Part shown: positions 52,736 to 64,000 of the stretch, piece after piece
Position numbering within the stretch: the first letter of the stretch is position 1
Layout of the letters: every line of letters starts with the position of its first letter
From: Doryteuthis pealeii
Lineage: Eukaryota; Mollusca; Cephalopoda; Myopsida; Loliginidae
DNA length: 64,000 bases
Assembly: GCA_023376005.1 (NCBI GenBank)
Contig: CM042152.1
Span: 89,492,240 to 89,556,239, forward strand
Reading direction: 5' to 3'
Translations under genes and position numbers: made by a program
The notes under the pieces: model-generated
The model's database searches: none
What the model was told of the DNA's origin: nothing
The model's input: the letters and a program-made list of their open reading frames with translations, nothing else

Positions 52736-53116
52736 CAAGCGTATAGTGTCCAAGTACTGCTTTAACATTATATATTACTATTGATAATAAGGTTTGTTAT
52801 GTTTATAAGTAAAGAGTTCTCAATATCACTTATAGCACATGTATATCTAAGTTAGGATAGTGAAGACATAAAGTTAACAATTCTTGCTAACAGTCAGTTT
52901 CTCCCCTATTCGATTTTCAAACCAAGTGAGTTATTTGTGTTCATATTTTTCTTTATATTCTTATGTTCTGTGTGATGGATTATGGGGAGGGTGGTCAGAC
53001 ATTTGGGTCATGATGGGAGGGCTAGCTTAGTTTTAGGGCCATGATGGAAGGTTGGTTTTCCCTTTCTGGGGTTCTGGAGAAAGTATTCTATACTAGTATA
53101 ATATTAATTATATGAA
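52736..53116. other. No gene seen
   Basis: Contains a diverged unit of the 51365 tandem family and an arm of the 12373 family (GTTAGGATAGTGAAGACATA). Confidence 0.45.
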
Positions 53117-53667
53117 CTAGCAAATATATGCACTCTCCGGGTGCAAGTATTTAAGTTTTAATGTAATAAAATATTATATTAAATTAGAAAGGCTAATGAA
53201 ACTAAAACTCTCGTCTTTCATTCTTATTTTTTCTAATTTAAGTATTTAGTTAAAAGAGGAAGTAAAGAATAAAATGACAGTTATTTTTTCTTGTTAATGG
53301 ATTTCATTTAAGATTCATTGAAGAGATTTTTGCTTATATTCATTAGAATAAAACCAAACAGTTAGAAATCAATAATACCAAGCACATATTTATTAAAATC
53401 ACATTTATAATATCAATATGCAAATTAACCTTCCCATTCACACTGTACACCGCTATTTTGTTGTATATATAAATACAATTACATGTTATTAATATGTAGA
53501 TATGGTTAACAGTATTAATAATGTAAAACAATTTTATTAATAATTGAGGTTTAAATAAAAATAAAATCATTGAGAATATGATGTCAATAACTAAGGGAAT
53601 TATGACTTGAGTTGTAATGTAGTTTCGGTTACAGACAGAAAAACACACAATCTCCATTATAATAAGA
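53117..53667 (-). mobile_element. Non-autonomous Helitron, complete
   Basis: On the minus strand it starts at 53667 with TCTTATTATAATGGAG (host base A before it). It ends with hairpin GCAC/GTGC, nine bases, then CTAG at 53120-53117 (host base T after it). 5'-TC, a 3' hairpin ending in CTRR, A|T insertion and no TIR or target duplication define canonical Helitrons. 551 bp, no Rep/helicase. Confidence 0.85.
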
Positions 53668-53984
53668 TAATTCTATGAGAGTATTAATGATACAATTTAA
53701 ACCCAAAATGAGAATTTTTATCTTAATTGTCTTAACATCTTTTCAGCATATCAGAATTTAGTGAAAGTCAATAAACTGTTAAATTGCACAGCCACTGCAA
53801 TGAACTTGTTAATTTTATTTTTAGAAGATATCAAATTATTTTGACATTTTGCCTTATCAGATCTGTTAATTGCTAAGATGACCTTATGTTTTATTTTGAA
53901 TTGTTATACGATTACATGTATGGATTTGAACATTTAACCATACGCAAAAAAAAAAGGAAAAGAATCTATATATTTATATATATA

Positions 53985-54621
53985 CTAGCAAATATATGCA
54001 CCCTCCAGGTGCAAGTATTTGAATTTTAATGTAATGAAATATGTTAAATTTGAAATACTTTTGAAACTAAATAAAAATCCAAATAAAATGATTTGAAACA
54101 GAGGGGGTATAATCGAAGAATAGAACAGCTTTGAAACTAAGTCTTCCATCATTTTCCATCACTCCCTCCTTTTATTGCTGAATTTTCCTAATTTAACTAT
54201 TTAGTTAAATTAGGAAGTAAATAATAAAATTGCCGTTATTTCTTTATATTAAAGGATTTCTTTTAATATTTATCCCCGAGTTTTTTGCTCATATTCATTA
54301 AGAAAAAAACAAACAATTAGAAATCAATAATACCAAGCGCATATTTAATAAAATTAAACTTTTAATATCAATATGCAAATTAGCTTTCCTGTTCACACTG
54401 TAACCCGCTATTTTGTTACATATATAAATACAATTGCATGTTATTAGAATGTAGATAAAGTCAAAAGTATTAATAAGTATAACAATTTTATCAATAACTG
54501 AGGTTTAAATAAAAATAAATTCATGGTGAATGTGACGTCAATAACTAAGGGAATTGTGACTTGAGTAGTGATTTAGTTTCGGCTTCAGACAGACAAACAC
54601 ACAATCTCCATTATAATAAGA
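53985..54621 (-). mobile_element. Non-autonomous Helitron, complete
   Basis: Same family and orientation: TC start at 54621 after A, and a 3' hairpin with 5-bp stem GCACC/GGTGC followed by ATATATTTG and CTAG at 53988-53985, then T. 637 bp. Confidence 0.87.
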
Positions 54622-54844
54622 TATATATATATATATATCAAGAAAGAAATGGATATAAATCCGACTGTATAAATGTATAAAAATTTGTGAAAAAACATGA
54701 ATTAAGTTGGAAATTGACATTTTTTAAAAGCAATGCTATAGTGTTTTGGTTTTATTTAAACCATCTACTGGGCTATTAACCATTAATCATATAAAATATA
54801 AAAAATATTAATCATATAACCTTTTCACTTTTAAAAAATATCAA

Positions 54845-55135
54845 ATTGTCCATCTATGCAAAAGTTATGTGTTAGTATACTGAATACTGATACCAAAAAC
54901 TAGATCTCTTACTTGCACCATTGTGTGAGGAAATAGCATCAAAGATCATCTACTAGAATGCACTAAAAATCCTCGTTTTCGCAAAATTTAGAAAATGAGG
55001 ATTTTTAGTTCATTATAGTAGACGATCCTTGATGCTATTTTCTCAAACAATGGTGAAAGTAAAAGATCTCATTTTTGGTATCAGTATTCAGTATACTAAC
55101 ACACAACTTCCGCATAGATGGACAATTTTTTTTTA
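54845..55135. repeat. Fold-back derivative of MITE-1
   Basis: Two inverted copies (about 140 bp each) of the MITE-1 right half: TTGTCCATCTATGCAAAAG...CACTAAAAATCCTCGTTTT and its complement. Confidence 0.85.
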
Positions 55136-55377
55136 AAGAAACGAGTACAAATATTCAAAATGGTTTCATTGCCAAAAGGTAACAGTCTGATAATGGTCGT
55201 CTTGAGACAACACAGTAAGTTTATGAAAGTTTGTCTTCTCCTTTTTCATGGTGACACCCAAACTTATTCATTTGGGGATTAGAATTTTGGCAACTATGAA
55301 ATGGTAAGAATGGGTAGAGGATAATCAAAGAATGGTTAAGTGGAAAAAGTAAACCTTTATTTAAAGGCCTTAATTCA

Positions 55378-55758
55378 TATTATCTGCATTATTCGGACTA
55401 TTGTCCCCATCTTCATTGTTATTTGTACAACGTTTCGGCCGATATACCCTCCGGCCTTCTTCAGTTATTTCTTGTCAGACTCGGGAACCTTCTCTGACTT
55501 GGGAACCTTCTTTTCAAACTCGGGAGTTTTCTTGTCGTAATTGGTAGCCATCACGGAACTTTGAACCTAACCCTTTATTTATTCTATGGGGTTATCATGT
55601 TCTCATTCCGCTAACCATAGCTGGGGTAGGAGTTGTGTTAATTATTTTTCTAACTGCCTCTACTCAGGATTGAACTCAGTATCCAGAGATAACTGTCACT
55701 TAGAACTGTCTTAACCTAACTAACTTATCCACTAGGCCATGTGTCCAATTGGACAATT
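55378..55758 (-). repeat. SINE-D copy
   Basis: Minus strand from the TTGGACACATGGCCTAGTGG head (55758). Its ORF start ATG is kept (M-A-T-N-Y-D-K-K-T-P-E-F) with four to five units, then a stop inside K-K-stop-L-K-K-A-G-G. Confidence 0.88.
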
Positions 55759-55875
55759 CAGTGTGAATTTTGGGAACTTATAAACCTAATGTTTTGATTT
55801 GGCTAGAATATCTACCTATTTACTTCTGTATGATTTTTTACCTAGACTCATATTTTTTTTTTTTTTGTTTTTTGA

Positions 55876-55942
55876 TGGGAACAATAGTTCGAATAACGCA
55901 GATAATACTAATCTTCAAGCCTCATCTCAAACATTCAGAGAA
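55876..55942 (+). repeat. SINE-D tail fragment
   Basis: GGGAACAATAGTTCGAATAA to CTCATCTCAAACATTCAGAG. Confidence 0.75.
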
Positions 55943-55976
55943 ATTGCCTTAATTCATGTTTTTCACAAATTTTTAT

Positions 55977-55987
<11 letters not shown>

Positions 55988-56028
<41 letters not shown>
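55988..56028. repeat. (CA)n(TA)n microsatellite
   Basis: CA array followed by TA array. Confidence 0.93.
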
Positions 56029-56030
<2 letters not shown>

Positions 56031-56104
56031 TATTTATGTTTTCATACAATCCACTTCTGCAATTTTAGGTAGAATCAGAATCATTTAGAATATACTAATT
56101 CTGA

Positions 56105-56300
56105 CTGGTTATTATAATCTGCAATTCCATTTTGAAGAACCTTTTTTTTAATCCATTTTAAGCAATATGCAGGATCCATATAAAAATTGGTATTTAGGTT
56201 TTCTGATATTTTGGTGGAATTTTATTAGGGGACAGGTAACCCAGATATCAGCAGCCCCTTAGGATCACATGGGGTCAGTTATAAAAGCAAGCTTACAATA
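56105..56300 (-). repeat. Uninterrupted (empty-site) copy of the DNA flanking Rep-J at 50644
   Basis: The minus strand matches 50620-50643 joined directly to 50953-51120, including TTATAACTGACCCCATGTGA across the insertion point. Confidence 0.85.
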
Positions 56301-56639
56301 TTACATATCATTTCTCAGTTTTTACACATTTCCCAAGAATATTTTCAAGTTTGCTTGACCATTATTCAAGAATATAATAATAAAATAATAATATTCAAGA
56401 ATATAATAATAAGAATATAATAAAGAAAACCTTTCATTAAAGTCAGCCATATTTCAGTATTTCAACATAACCCAAAATGAAAGTAGGACTGCAACATCGT
56501 ACTAAGTGAGTTTGAGCTCAAGTGGCACAATTACATTCACTTTCAGACTAATACTCTTGGGAAAGGTATAAATCCCCTCATTCCCCAACTATAGGTTGAT
56601 TAGTACCATTACTTTACTTCTATTCATGAAGGTTTATAT

Positions 56640-56943
56640 TGAAGTCAGTAAGTCTACTGTTGGTTTGAATAACAGAAACGAACTAAATACCACTTAAGCA
56701 GTGTCCAAGACAGTTGGTATATATAGAAATCAAGAATGATCCATTTGTGAATTTGGGGTGATTACATTCCTTGAGTTCTGATTGGCTGCTTGACTGCTTG
56801 ATTTGAATGACATTGTGGAGTCTTATAAATATCCTGTCATTCTGCTGTAGACTTTGTGACTATTCGGGTTTGTATTTAAGTTACAACCGTTTGTTGCCTT
56901 GTCTTCCCAGTTCGACGGTAATTGGAACTTTAATTATTCTTCA
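56640..56943 (-). mobile_element. Rep-J copy, complete
   Basis: TGAAGTCAG...TTCTTCA, the full inverted counterpart of 50644-50950, about 304 bp. Confidence 0.75.
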
Positions 56944-57084
56944 TCTCCCCTTCCTCCTCCCCCCCCCCATTGCGTGGGCATAGTGGCCTTTGAGGGGAAT
57001 TAGTTCCTTTCGACCCGGCCGATTACAGGGGAGTAATCTTGATAATGCACGGGGGTATTTTTGATGGCATTGGCTTAGGGATTG

Positions 57085-57155
57085 GAGTAAGTTACAACCG
57101 TTTATTGCCTTATCTTCCCAGTTCAACGGTAATTGGAACTTTAATTATTCTTCAG
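57085..57155 (-). repeat. Rep-J end fragment
   Basis: GTTACAACCGTTTATTGCCT to TTATTCTTCA; a direct repeat of 56880-56943. Confidence 0.8.
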
Positions 57156-57551
57156 TTTATATGCCATTAAACAAAGAAACCAAACCAAACCGAACAGGAA
57201 ATACATTTTGTATTGTTAACTTGTAACTTTGCAAGAATTGGAATGTTATTACAAATTAAGATACATTTCCTATTTATAGATAAAATGAAATCAAATTTGT
57301 AGACAGTAGAAGACAGATAAATATGATGTACTGATTGTGAAGCCCTTTCTTCAAATAATAAAGTTATTCTAAGTGTTGAGAAACTTGGTGAAACCATTCC
57401 AAATATGGCTGCTGTATATTAAAAAGGGAATTTGATACAAATGTCAATTTGTATGGAATTCTAATAAAAAGAGAGAAATGATGAAATTTGAATTATCCAT
57501 CACAACTGGAATATACAATAAATTTGATATGTTGTATAGCCGTATATATCC

Positions 57552-58095
57552 AACATTGTATGTTGAACATTGGGTATATACATGAGAGAGTAATCTCGGT
57601 GATAGAAACAGAGAGAGACAGAGTTGAGACTTACTTGTTCTTCATTTCTTCTTGCTATGTATAGTCCTCCTTCTTTCTTTGGACTAGTCTCTTCTAAGGG
57701 CTTTTTTAAAAGGCTATATTTTTAGTCATGCAATTAATCAACTCACAAGACTTTTATTTTCTTGATCAAGATTTATTATTCTTGCCCATGTTCTTCCATG
57801 AGGAGAGTTAACAACATTGTATGTTGAACATTGGGTATATACATGAGAGAGTAATCTCATAGAGAGAGAGAGAGACAGAGTTGAGACTTACTTGTTCTTC
57901 ATTTCTTCTTGCTACGTCTAGTCACCATGTTTCCTCTCCTACTTCTTTTGGCCGTCATGTTGTCTAGTCTCTTCTAAGGACTTCCTTTAAGGGCTAGTTT
58001 TTAGTCATGCAATTAATCAAACCACAATACTTTTATTTTCTTAATCAAGATTTATTTAACCCATTCTTATTCATCGCATGGGGAGTTAACAACCT
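57552..58095 (+). repeat. Two-unit direct duplication, about 265 bp each
   Basis: ACATTGTATGTTGAACATTG, ATATACATGAGAGAGTAATC, GAGTTGAGACTTACTTGTTC and TTTTAGTCATGCAATTAATC occur in the same order in both units (57552 and 57814). Confidence 0.92.
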
Positions 58096-58291
58096 CAGCA
58101 GAGAGATAGTCACAAATGTTACTCCTCCAGTAACTTGAGTGTGATATCTAACAGCTTTTTTTATCAAATTTTAACTATCACTTGAACTTGTAACAAAAAG
58201 GTCACTCATTCTGGACAATGGGGGAGAGTTGATCTTTTAAAGAAAAGTCATTTTTTGTTAATCTTTGAAACAATTGTTTTTCTTTTTTTTC

Positions 58292-58520
58292 TTTTGTTTT
58301 ACGGCACATCAACCTCAGTGGGTCATTTAAAGCCGACAAAATTTTGAAATAAATTAATTCTTAATGGATACTCAATTTTTTTATAAACACATTTTTCTAT
58401 TTAACCCATAGATGGGACCCTAATAGTACTACCACTCCGGGTCAGAGTGGAACTGGGAACAATGGTGATGAAGGGATGCTCCACATTCCCCAAACCTCGA
58501 AAACTGGAACATCATCATCA
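58292..58520 (-). repeat. Rep-E 3' part
   Basis: Minus-strand tail (AGGTTGATGTGCCGTAAAAC) and GTTCCACTCTGACCCGGAGT. Confidence 0.85.
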
Positions 58521-59185
58521 GATAGTTTCATTAATTTTTTTTCTTATTTTGTTGAATTTTATTTCATGGAGGTGTTAAAAAACACAAAATTTTTATCATA
58601 CTCTCCTGATTATAGAACTTGTTATAACAAGTCATAAATTACAAAGGAGGAATAATTATGGGAATGTATAATGGATGCTGAAAGAAAATGATGACTAGAA
58701 ACCAAGTAAGATATCAATATGTTTAAATGTCAATTTGATTTTTAAAGTTGTCTTTTTTTTTTCATATTTAAAAATCAAATTGACCAGTTCCAATAGGATT
58801 TTTCAAATTGGCTTTTTCTTTCTCATTTGATCACATTCCATTTGTAAATTTTCTCTTGTACAAAGAGAAAGATAAATTAACCATGATGCAACAGTCAAAA
58901 GAATATATCCTTACAAAAGGGACTTTTTTTTTTAATTTCCTGTCTCTCACATTACAAAGATACATGTCCAATGGCTCAAGTCAACAACCAGAATAAAATG
59001 AAAGAGTCTCCTTTTTATTTATTTTTATTTATTTTTTTTTTTTTTCATTGATGAATTTTACAATCTCAATTGAAATTGGAATTCTTGATTTTGATGCTCT
59101 TTCACATTGGCTTATTTCATCTCTGAATTAACCAACACCTGCTGGCTCATCTGCCACACACACTTTTAGTAGAATTAATGTGCAG
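58521..59185. other. AT-rich DNA, no gene seen
   Basis: A short inverted pair (AAATCAAATTGAC) near 58735-58790; no ORF of note. Confidence 0.45.
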
Positions 59186-59548
59186 TAGGGTAGGTCGATT
59201 TCGGAACTGTAATTAATGTCACCCATGTTGTGAAAGTTTCAAATTAACATAAAAAATCACTACACAAAATATTTTTCTTCAAAACTTTGCCTTCATTTTA
59301 GGAAATAGATTTTAATCTTTTAAAATGTTATCATTCTTACAGCTTAATTATTAGATAAAAAGTAACATATCAGAGGTATTGGTGGTGATGGGGGGAATAT
59401 TTTCAATTTGAATACTAGTTATATTTTAGTTTAAAGTGGTAACTTTCTTTGTCTTAAATATTGAAATTGCTAAATTTTCTAACCAATTTCTAGGCTAAAT
59501 GTTGCAAAAACGAGTATGTTTTGGTGCATTTTAGTAGGCATCTTAGTA
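59186..59548 (+). mobile_element. MITE-1, right end truncated
   Basis: Starts TAGGGTAGGTCGATTT like 43354 and follows it to GGTGCATTTTAGTAGGCATC; the right TIR is missing. Confidence 0.82.
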
Positions 59549-59567
59549 GACAATCTTTTCCTTTTAC

Positions 59568-59742
59568 TGATCCAACACATCTAACTATTCTCCCTCCAGC
59601 TATGGGTAGATAGTACGACAAATTGGGCTCTAATCTTGGTGGGGAAACAATTCTAAGAGAAGGAAAATTTTTAATTCCAACCTGTTAAACTCCGCTTAAA
59701 ATTAACCTTGTGTCATATCCTGCTCATACAGAGGGGTTGGTT
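59568..59742 (+). repeat. SINE-A 3' half
   Basis: TCTCCCTCCAGCTATGGGTA to AGAGGGGTTGGTTAA. Confidence 0.85.
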
Positions 59743-59794
59743 AATAAATGCATATATCTTTGTGAGTTAATTAATACTGAATCTTGTTTTTCTG

Positions 59795-60120
59795 CATATA
59801 GAAAATAATTTTCATTAACTTCCTGTATATTGATATATCAGAATAATTTTCATTAACTTCCTGTATATTGATATATCAGAATAATTTTCATTAACTTCCT
59901 GGAAAGAAAATAGTTTGATGCATATCTTTCCCGAGGTTATTATGTGAAATGCAAATAGCTTCTTCCATATATTGGTAGAAATAATTTTTATACTAGGTTT
60001 TTCATTAACCTTATGTGTATTGATAAATAGGAAGTAGTAATTTTCATGAACTACATGAGCATTAATATATTGATAGAAATAATTAACTTCATGTATATTA
60101 ATAAATTAAGAGAAATATCT
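59795..60120. repeat. Short tandem units around ATTTTCATTAACTTCCTG
   Basis: ATAATTTTCATTAACTTCCT with GTATATTGATATATCAGA is repeated three times, then in diverged form. Confidence 0.8.
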
Positions 60121-60169
60121 TAATGTTGGTTAATCAACTGGTGGTTGACCCTCAGCCAGGGCTTATTGC

Positions 60170-60455
60170 ACCTTTAGAATAAAAAGGATTGGGTATTTAC
60201 CTTAAGATCAATACATTCAGGACTTAATCACGTAGGTACTAGAGCTTGACGTGACCAGCTGATTGATTGGATCAGCCCTCTTCAACCACGCGTTTAGCCC
60301 AAGTAAGGGCGCAAAGTGGAGTGTTTCAGGTCATGGACTACTCAATCACCAGGATCTGATCCTCAGGCAGTATGGATCATCACTCACAGGCAACAAGTGG
60401 ATTAATGTAAGGGGAGGGGGTAGTCTTACCCTTCTGCAGAGGTGCAGACAACATA
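60170..60455 (-). repeat. Rep-E copy, diverged
   Basis: Minus strand: CTGCAGAAGGGTAAGACTAC, CATGACCTGAAACACTCCAC, GCGTGGTTGAAGAGGGCTG and GGTCACGTCAAGCTCTAG. Confidence 0.8.
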
Positions 60456-60562
60456 TTTTGAAACCCTGCCATCAAAGAGATATTTTTATTTGAAGCTATA
60501 ATTGTTTATTATGTATTATTAGTCACTTGAATCCATATACATATTTATCAACTTGAGTAGGA

Positions 60563-60730
60563 TGTGACAAAAAGTCAATTTCTTAAGTGGAGTTTAACAA
60601 CGTTGAATTTAGAGTTTTCCTTCTTCTAGACTCAAGGTTAAAGTGCCCAGTCTGCCTTACTATTTACCAATAACTGGAGGAAGAGTAGTTGGCTTCATAC
60701 CTTTCCCAAGGTTATTAGTGCTATTTAGCC
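60563..60730 (-). repeat. SINE-A 3' half
   Basis: GTGACAAAAAGTCAATTTCT to TTATTAGTGCTATTTAG on the plus strand is reversed family text. Confidence 0.8.
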
Positions 60731-60879
60731 ATATAACTATGCAAACAAATGCTAATCTTTAAATAGGAATAGTTATTGAATCCATATAATTACTAGTATT
60801 AGAAAGGAATACTTTAAACTCTTCAACTTTGTACAAATTATTTTTTTAGATAGGAATACTTGATATCATATAAATGTAA

Positions 60880-60998
60880 GCAAAAAAAAACAACTACACA
60901 AAAAATACAAATACAAATGTAAAATAAAATGATTCCCTAACATCTAAGCCTAAAATAACCCTAGAAAGGGTTGACATGCCATTAAAATCAATCAATCA
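60880..60998 (+). repeat. Rep-E tail
   Basis: AACTACACAAAAAATACAAA to GTTGACATGCCATTAAAATC. Confidence 0.75.
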
Positions 60999-61339
60999 CT
61001 CTTTCTGTGGGGAGAAGTTTGACAGATATGTGGGGTGAAAAGAGACTTAAATTGAAACAAGCAGTGAGAAAGTTTGTATTTTGAGTTTTAGCAGTAAGAT
61101 TTCTGGTGTGCTACAGAGCAAACCTGTGTTTTTAAGTCTAACATTTTACAAGTTCCTTTGTAGCGGTTTTTAAATATTTTCTTTACATGATGCAAGGATT
61201 TTTTTTAAATTATAAAACAAAAAGAAATATTTACCTACAAACTATTCAATTACAAATCATATATACAAAAAAATGCCATTAAACATCAGCCATACCAAAT
61301 CATAGAGAAACCTTTCTAACATTACTCATGGTTGGCAAC

Positions 61340-61720
61340 CTTCCGTCTATTTTAGACGATGGCGTAGTTGGGTTTTTTTTTTGGGGGGGGTTTCACTAAA
61401 AAAACAATCACCTTGGTCTGGTACTAGTGAAAAGGGGATAGACTCCCTCGCTGCCTGGCTGATAGTGGCTTTAGGCCACTCTGACGGCTTTACTTAATGA
61501 AATAATGGTTGGCTCCCTTCCGTCTATTTTAGACGATGGCGTAGTTGTTTTTTTTTTGGGGGGGGGGTTCACTAAAAACAATCACCTTGGTCTGGTACTA
61601 GTGAAATGGGGATAGACTCCCTCGCTGCCTGGCTGATAGTGGCTTTAGGCCACTCTGACGGCTTTACTTAATGAAATAATGGTTGGCTCCCTTCCGTTTA
61701 TTTTAGACGATGGCGTAGGG
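61340..61720 (+). repeat. Tandem repeat, about 175-bp unit, 2.2 copies, containing a SINE-C tail
   Basis: CCTTCCGTCTATTTTAGACG starts each unit (61344, 61519, 61691). Each full unit holds the SINE-C 3' part GGTACTAGTGAAAAGGGGAT and a G-homopolymer run. Confidence 0.93.
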
Positions 61721-61752
61721 TTTTTTTTGTTTTCTCTCTCTCCCTCTCTCTC

Positions 61753-62462
61753 TCACTTACAGCTATGTGAGTGACTGAACAGACCGATCCTCGAATGGCA
61801 GTCTCTGGTGCAATGGCTGCAAACAAAAGGGGATGCTTTCTGTAGGTGTTGGGGGTGCTGCTGTTTCTCCTTTCTTTTAGCTCTCTTTTCTGTGGCAGCT
61901 TTTTTCCTCTCTTTTTCACTTCTTTTTGTTCCTTGTTTGACGATGAGGCGCCAGGTTGCATGGTCTTATGCACAAGCCTCCCACGTGTCTATGTCGATGT
62001 GGCATGTCTTCAGGTCTCTCTTGCAGACATCTTTGAAGTGTAGGCATGGTCTCCCTGCCGGTTGGGTGCCCTCCACTAGTTCACCATACAGTAGGTCTTT
62101 GGGGATGCAGCCTTTGTTCATCCTCCTGACATGGCCAAGCCAGCATAGCATCTCTCGCAGGTGATGGTGGGCATGCTGTTTATGTTTGCTCATTCCAGCA
62201 CTTCTGTGTTAGGCACTTTGTCCTGCCAGCAGATTTGTAGAATGTGGCGTAGGCATCTGAGGTGAAATCTGTCCAGTTTCCTCACGTGACGTGAGTACGT
62301 GATCCAGGCTTCGCTGCCGTATAGGAGAGTGCTGAGAACACACGCTCTGTAGACGCGCATTTTGGTTCTCTTGATAAGGCTGGCATTTTCCCATACTCGC
62401 TGGATCAGTTTCGTCATGACTGCCGACGCTTTTGCAATTCTGCTGTTGACGTCATTACTCAT
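61753..62462 (-). pseudogene. LINE ORF2 C-terminus with terminal zinc-finger-like motif
   Basis: The minus strand reads S-N-D-V-N-S-R-I-A-K-A-S-A-V-M-T-K-L, R-A-C-V-L-S-T-L-L-Y-G-S-E-A-W and H-L-R-C-L-R-H-I-L-Q-I-C-W-Q-D, then after a frameshift L-G-H-V-R-R-M...I-P-K-D-L-L-Y-G-E-L, G-R-P-C-L-H-F-K-D-V-C-K-R-D. After another shift comes a lysine/glutamate-rich linker and F-V-C-S-H-C-T-R-D-C-H-S-R-I-G-L-F-S-H, with the stop at 61753-61755. This is the thumb/C-terminal part of a non-LTR retrotransposon reverse transcriptase, ending in the Cys/His motif of the family. Two frameshifts and loss of everything upstream make it dead. Confidence 0.88.
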
Positions 62463-62517
62463 ATATTGATGAATGCCTTGGGAATAGGAAGGATATCAGT
62501 AGCTTGTACAGCTTGTA

Positions 62518-62958
62518 CAATTGGACACATGGCCTAATGGATAAGGTAGTTAGGTTAAGACAGTTCCAAGTGACTGTTATCTCTGGATTCCAGGTGCAAT
62601 CCTGACAGGCGGCAGTTACATAGAAAAATAATTAACACAGCTCCTACCCCAGCTATGGTTAGCAGAATGAGAACAGGATACCCCCATGGACTGAATAAAG
62701 GATTTTAGTTCAAAGTCCCGTGATGGCTCACAATTATGACAAGAAGGTTCCCGACTACGACAAGAAAATCCCGAGTTCGAAAGAAGGTTCCCAAGTCCAA
62801 GAAGGTTCCCGAGTCTGTGAAGAAGATTCCCAGGTCCGAGAAGGTTCCTGAGTCCGACAAGAAATACCTGAAGAAGGCCGGAGGGCATATCGTCCGAAAC
62901 GTTGTACAGATAACAATGAAGATGAGGACAATAGTCCGAATAACGCAGATAATACTAA
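62518..62958 (+). repeat. SINE-D copy, most complete
   Basis: tRNA-like head with A-box TGGCCTAATGGATAAGG (perfect) and B-box-like GGTGCAATCCTG; body ending in ATACCCCCATGGACTGAATA; ORF ATG at 62725; repeat units; hammerhead-like CTGAAGA...GGCC...GAAAC near 62870-62905; tail ATAGTCCGAATAACGCAGAT. About 441 bp. Confidence 0.92.
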
Positions 62959-63064
62959 AATTACTATTTTGATTTAATTATATCATGCACTAGCCTAAAT
63001 CTATTTACATTTATATAGATTCATGTAGTTCAAGTGAGAATTTAATCAGATAACAATACAATTC

Positions 63065-63415
63065 TGTGCCCTGTTTGAAAGGATTAGAATACACTGAGTA
63101 TATTCCCTGCAGAGGGTAAGACCCCCCCTCCCCAAGGGATTTCCTGGGTATGACTCTAAGCTGTACCTAATAGTAAGGCTACAGTTCAAGAGAGTGAGGA
63201 GTACCCCTTCATTGCCATTACTCCAGGTTCACTACCCAAAGTACTTGTACCAATAGCATGCCATCTATGAGTCAAATAGATCTGTTTAAAAATTATTTGT
63301 ATTTGATAGGACCATGTACAAAAAAAAAGAAAGATCTTAAGAAAAACAAACACAAAAATGTAAATATGAACATACAATGAACACAAATCTCTATGTATAA
63401 AAACCCTTGATGGTT
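63065..63415 (+). repeat. Rep-E copy, internally deleted
   Basis: GCCCTGTTTGAAAGGATTAG to AACCCTTGATGGTTGACAT; its end abuts the Helitron start. Confidence 0.78.
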
Positions 63416-63419
63416 GACA

Positions 63420-64000
63420 TCTTATTATAATGGAGATTGTGTGTTTTTCTGTCTGTAACCGAAACAATATTACTACTCAAGTCACAATTCCCTTAGTTAT
63501 TGACATCACATTCTCAATGATTTTATTTTTTTATCTAAACCTCAATTATTAATAAAATTGTCTTACATTATTAATACTGTTAACCATATCTACATACTAA
63601 CAACTTACATTTATTTATATATACATCAACATAGCGTTTACAGTGTGAACGGGAAGGCTAATTTGCATATTGATATTAAAAATATGATTTTAATAAATAT
63701 GTGATTAGTATTATTGATTTCTAACTGTTTGGTTTATTTTTGATGAATATAAGCAACAATCTCTTCAATGAATCTTAGATGAAATCCATTAACAAGAAAA
63801 AATAACTGTCATTTTATTCTTTACTTCCTCTTTTAACTAAATACTTAAATTAGAAAAATAACAATGAAAGACGAGAGTGATGGAATAGTAAGTTTCAGTT
63901 GTTCTATTTTTCGATTATACTCCCTCTGTTTGAAATCATTTTATCTGCATTCTTATTTACTTTCATTAGCCTTTCTAATTTAATACAATATTTTATTACA
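63420..64000 (+). mobile_element. Non-autonomous Helitron, cut by window end
   Basis: Starts TCTTATTATAATGGAG right after A at 63419, inserted at the 3' tail of Rep-E. It follows the copies at 53117 and 53985 to the window edge; the 3' hairpin would lie about 40 bp beyond. Confidence 0.85.

Noticed and set aside
1..64000. CRISPR array or prokaryotic operons
   Set aside because: No spacer-repeat structure or prokaryotic gene organisation; SINEs, LINEs, mariner and splice signals show animal nuclear DNA.

Overview
The window is AT-rich animal nuclear DNA with almost no protein-coding sequence of the host. It is packed with (TA)n and other microsatellites, tRNA-derived SINEs, decayed LINE and mariner pieces, Helitron ends, MITEs and inverted repeats. 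This mix suggests a lophotrochozoan, most likely a mollusc (a snail rather than a cephalopod), but that is inference from repeat style. No host gene is complete enough to settle it.

Positions 1-2750 look different from the rest. They hold few transposons, a CpG-richer patch (about 1205-1500), and a good first coding exon: ATG at 2721, eight codons, then the splice donor GTAAGT at 2746. Everything downstream could be the long first intron of that gene plus intergenic DNA. A second possible host exon is an acidic, frameshifted tail on the minus strand near 10.0-10.2 kb.

The rest is transposon strata. Recurrent families, with names used only here: SINE-A (about 290 bp), SINE-B (about 125 bp), SINE-C (about 240 bp), SINE-D (about 380-440 bp, with a lysine-rich short ORF), Rep-E (about 560 bp), Rep-F, Rep-G, Rep-H, Rep-I, Rep-J (about 305 bp, TG...CA ends), Rep-L (inverted-arm family) and a non-autonomous Helitron (5'-TC, 3' hairpin + CTAG, inserted between A and T). 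Protein-level remnants are LINE reverse-transcriptase tails, one LINE endonuclease and at least three mariner transposase fragments. Nested insertions with target duplications or empty sites can be read directly at 4.0, 43.4, 47.0 and 50.6 kb.

The most interesting signal is a set of type-I hammerhead ribozyme folds scattered through several unrelated repeat families. The best are at 7352-7392(+), 18633-18679(-), 32404-32445(+), 27656-27709(-), 27736-27789(+) and 26270-26311(+), with further complete-core or decayed copies at 17851, 52455, 44257, 4337, 10560 and 20145. In three cases a tRNA-like A/B-box module lies just upstream, which suggests Pol III-driven, self-cleaving non-autonomous retroelements (SINE/retrozyme-like). 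All folding was done by hand and needs covariance-model confirmation.
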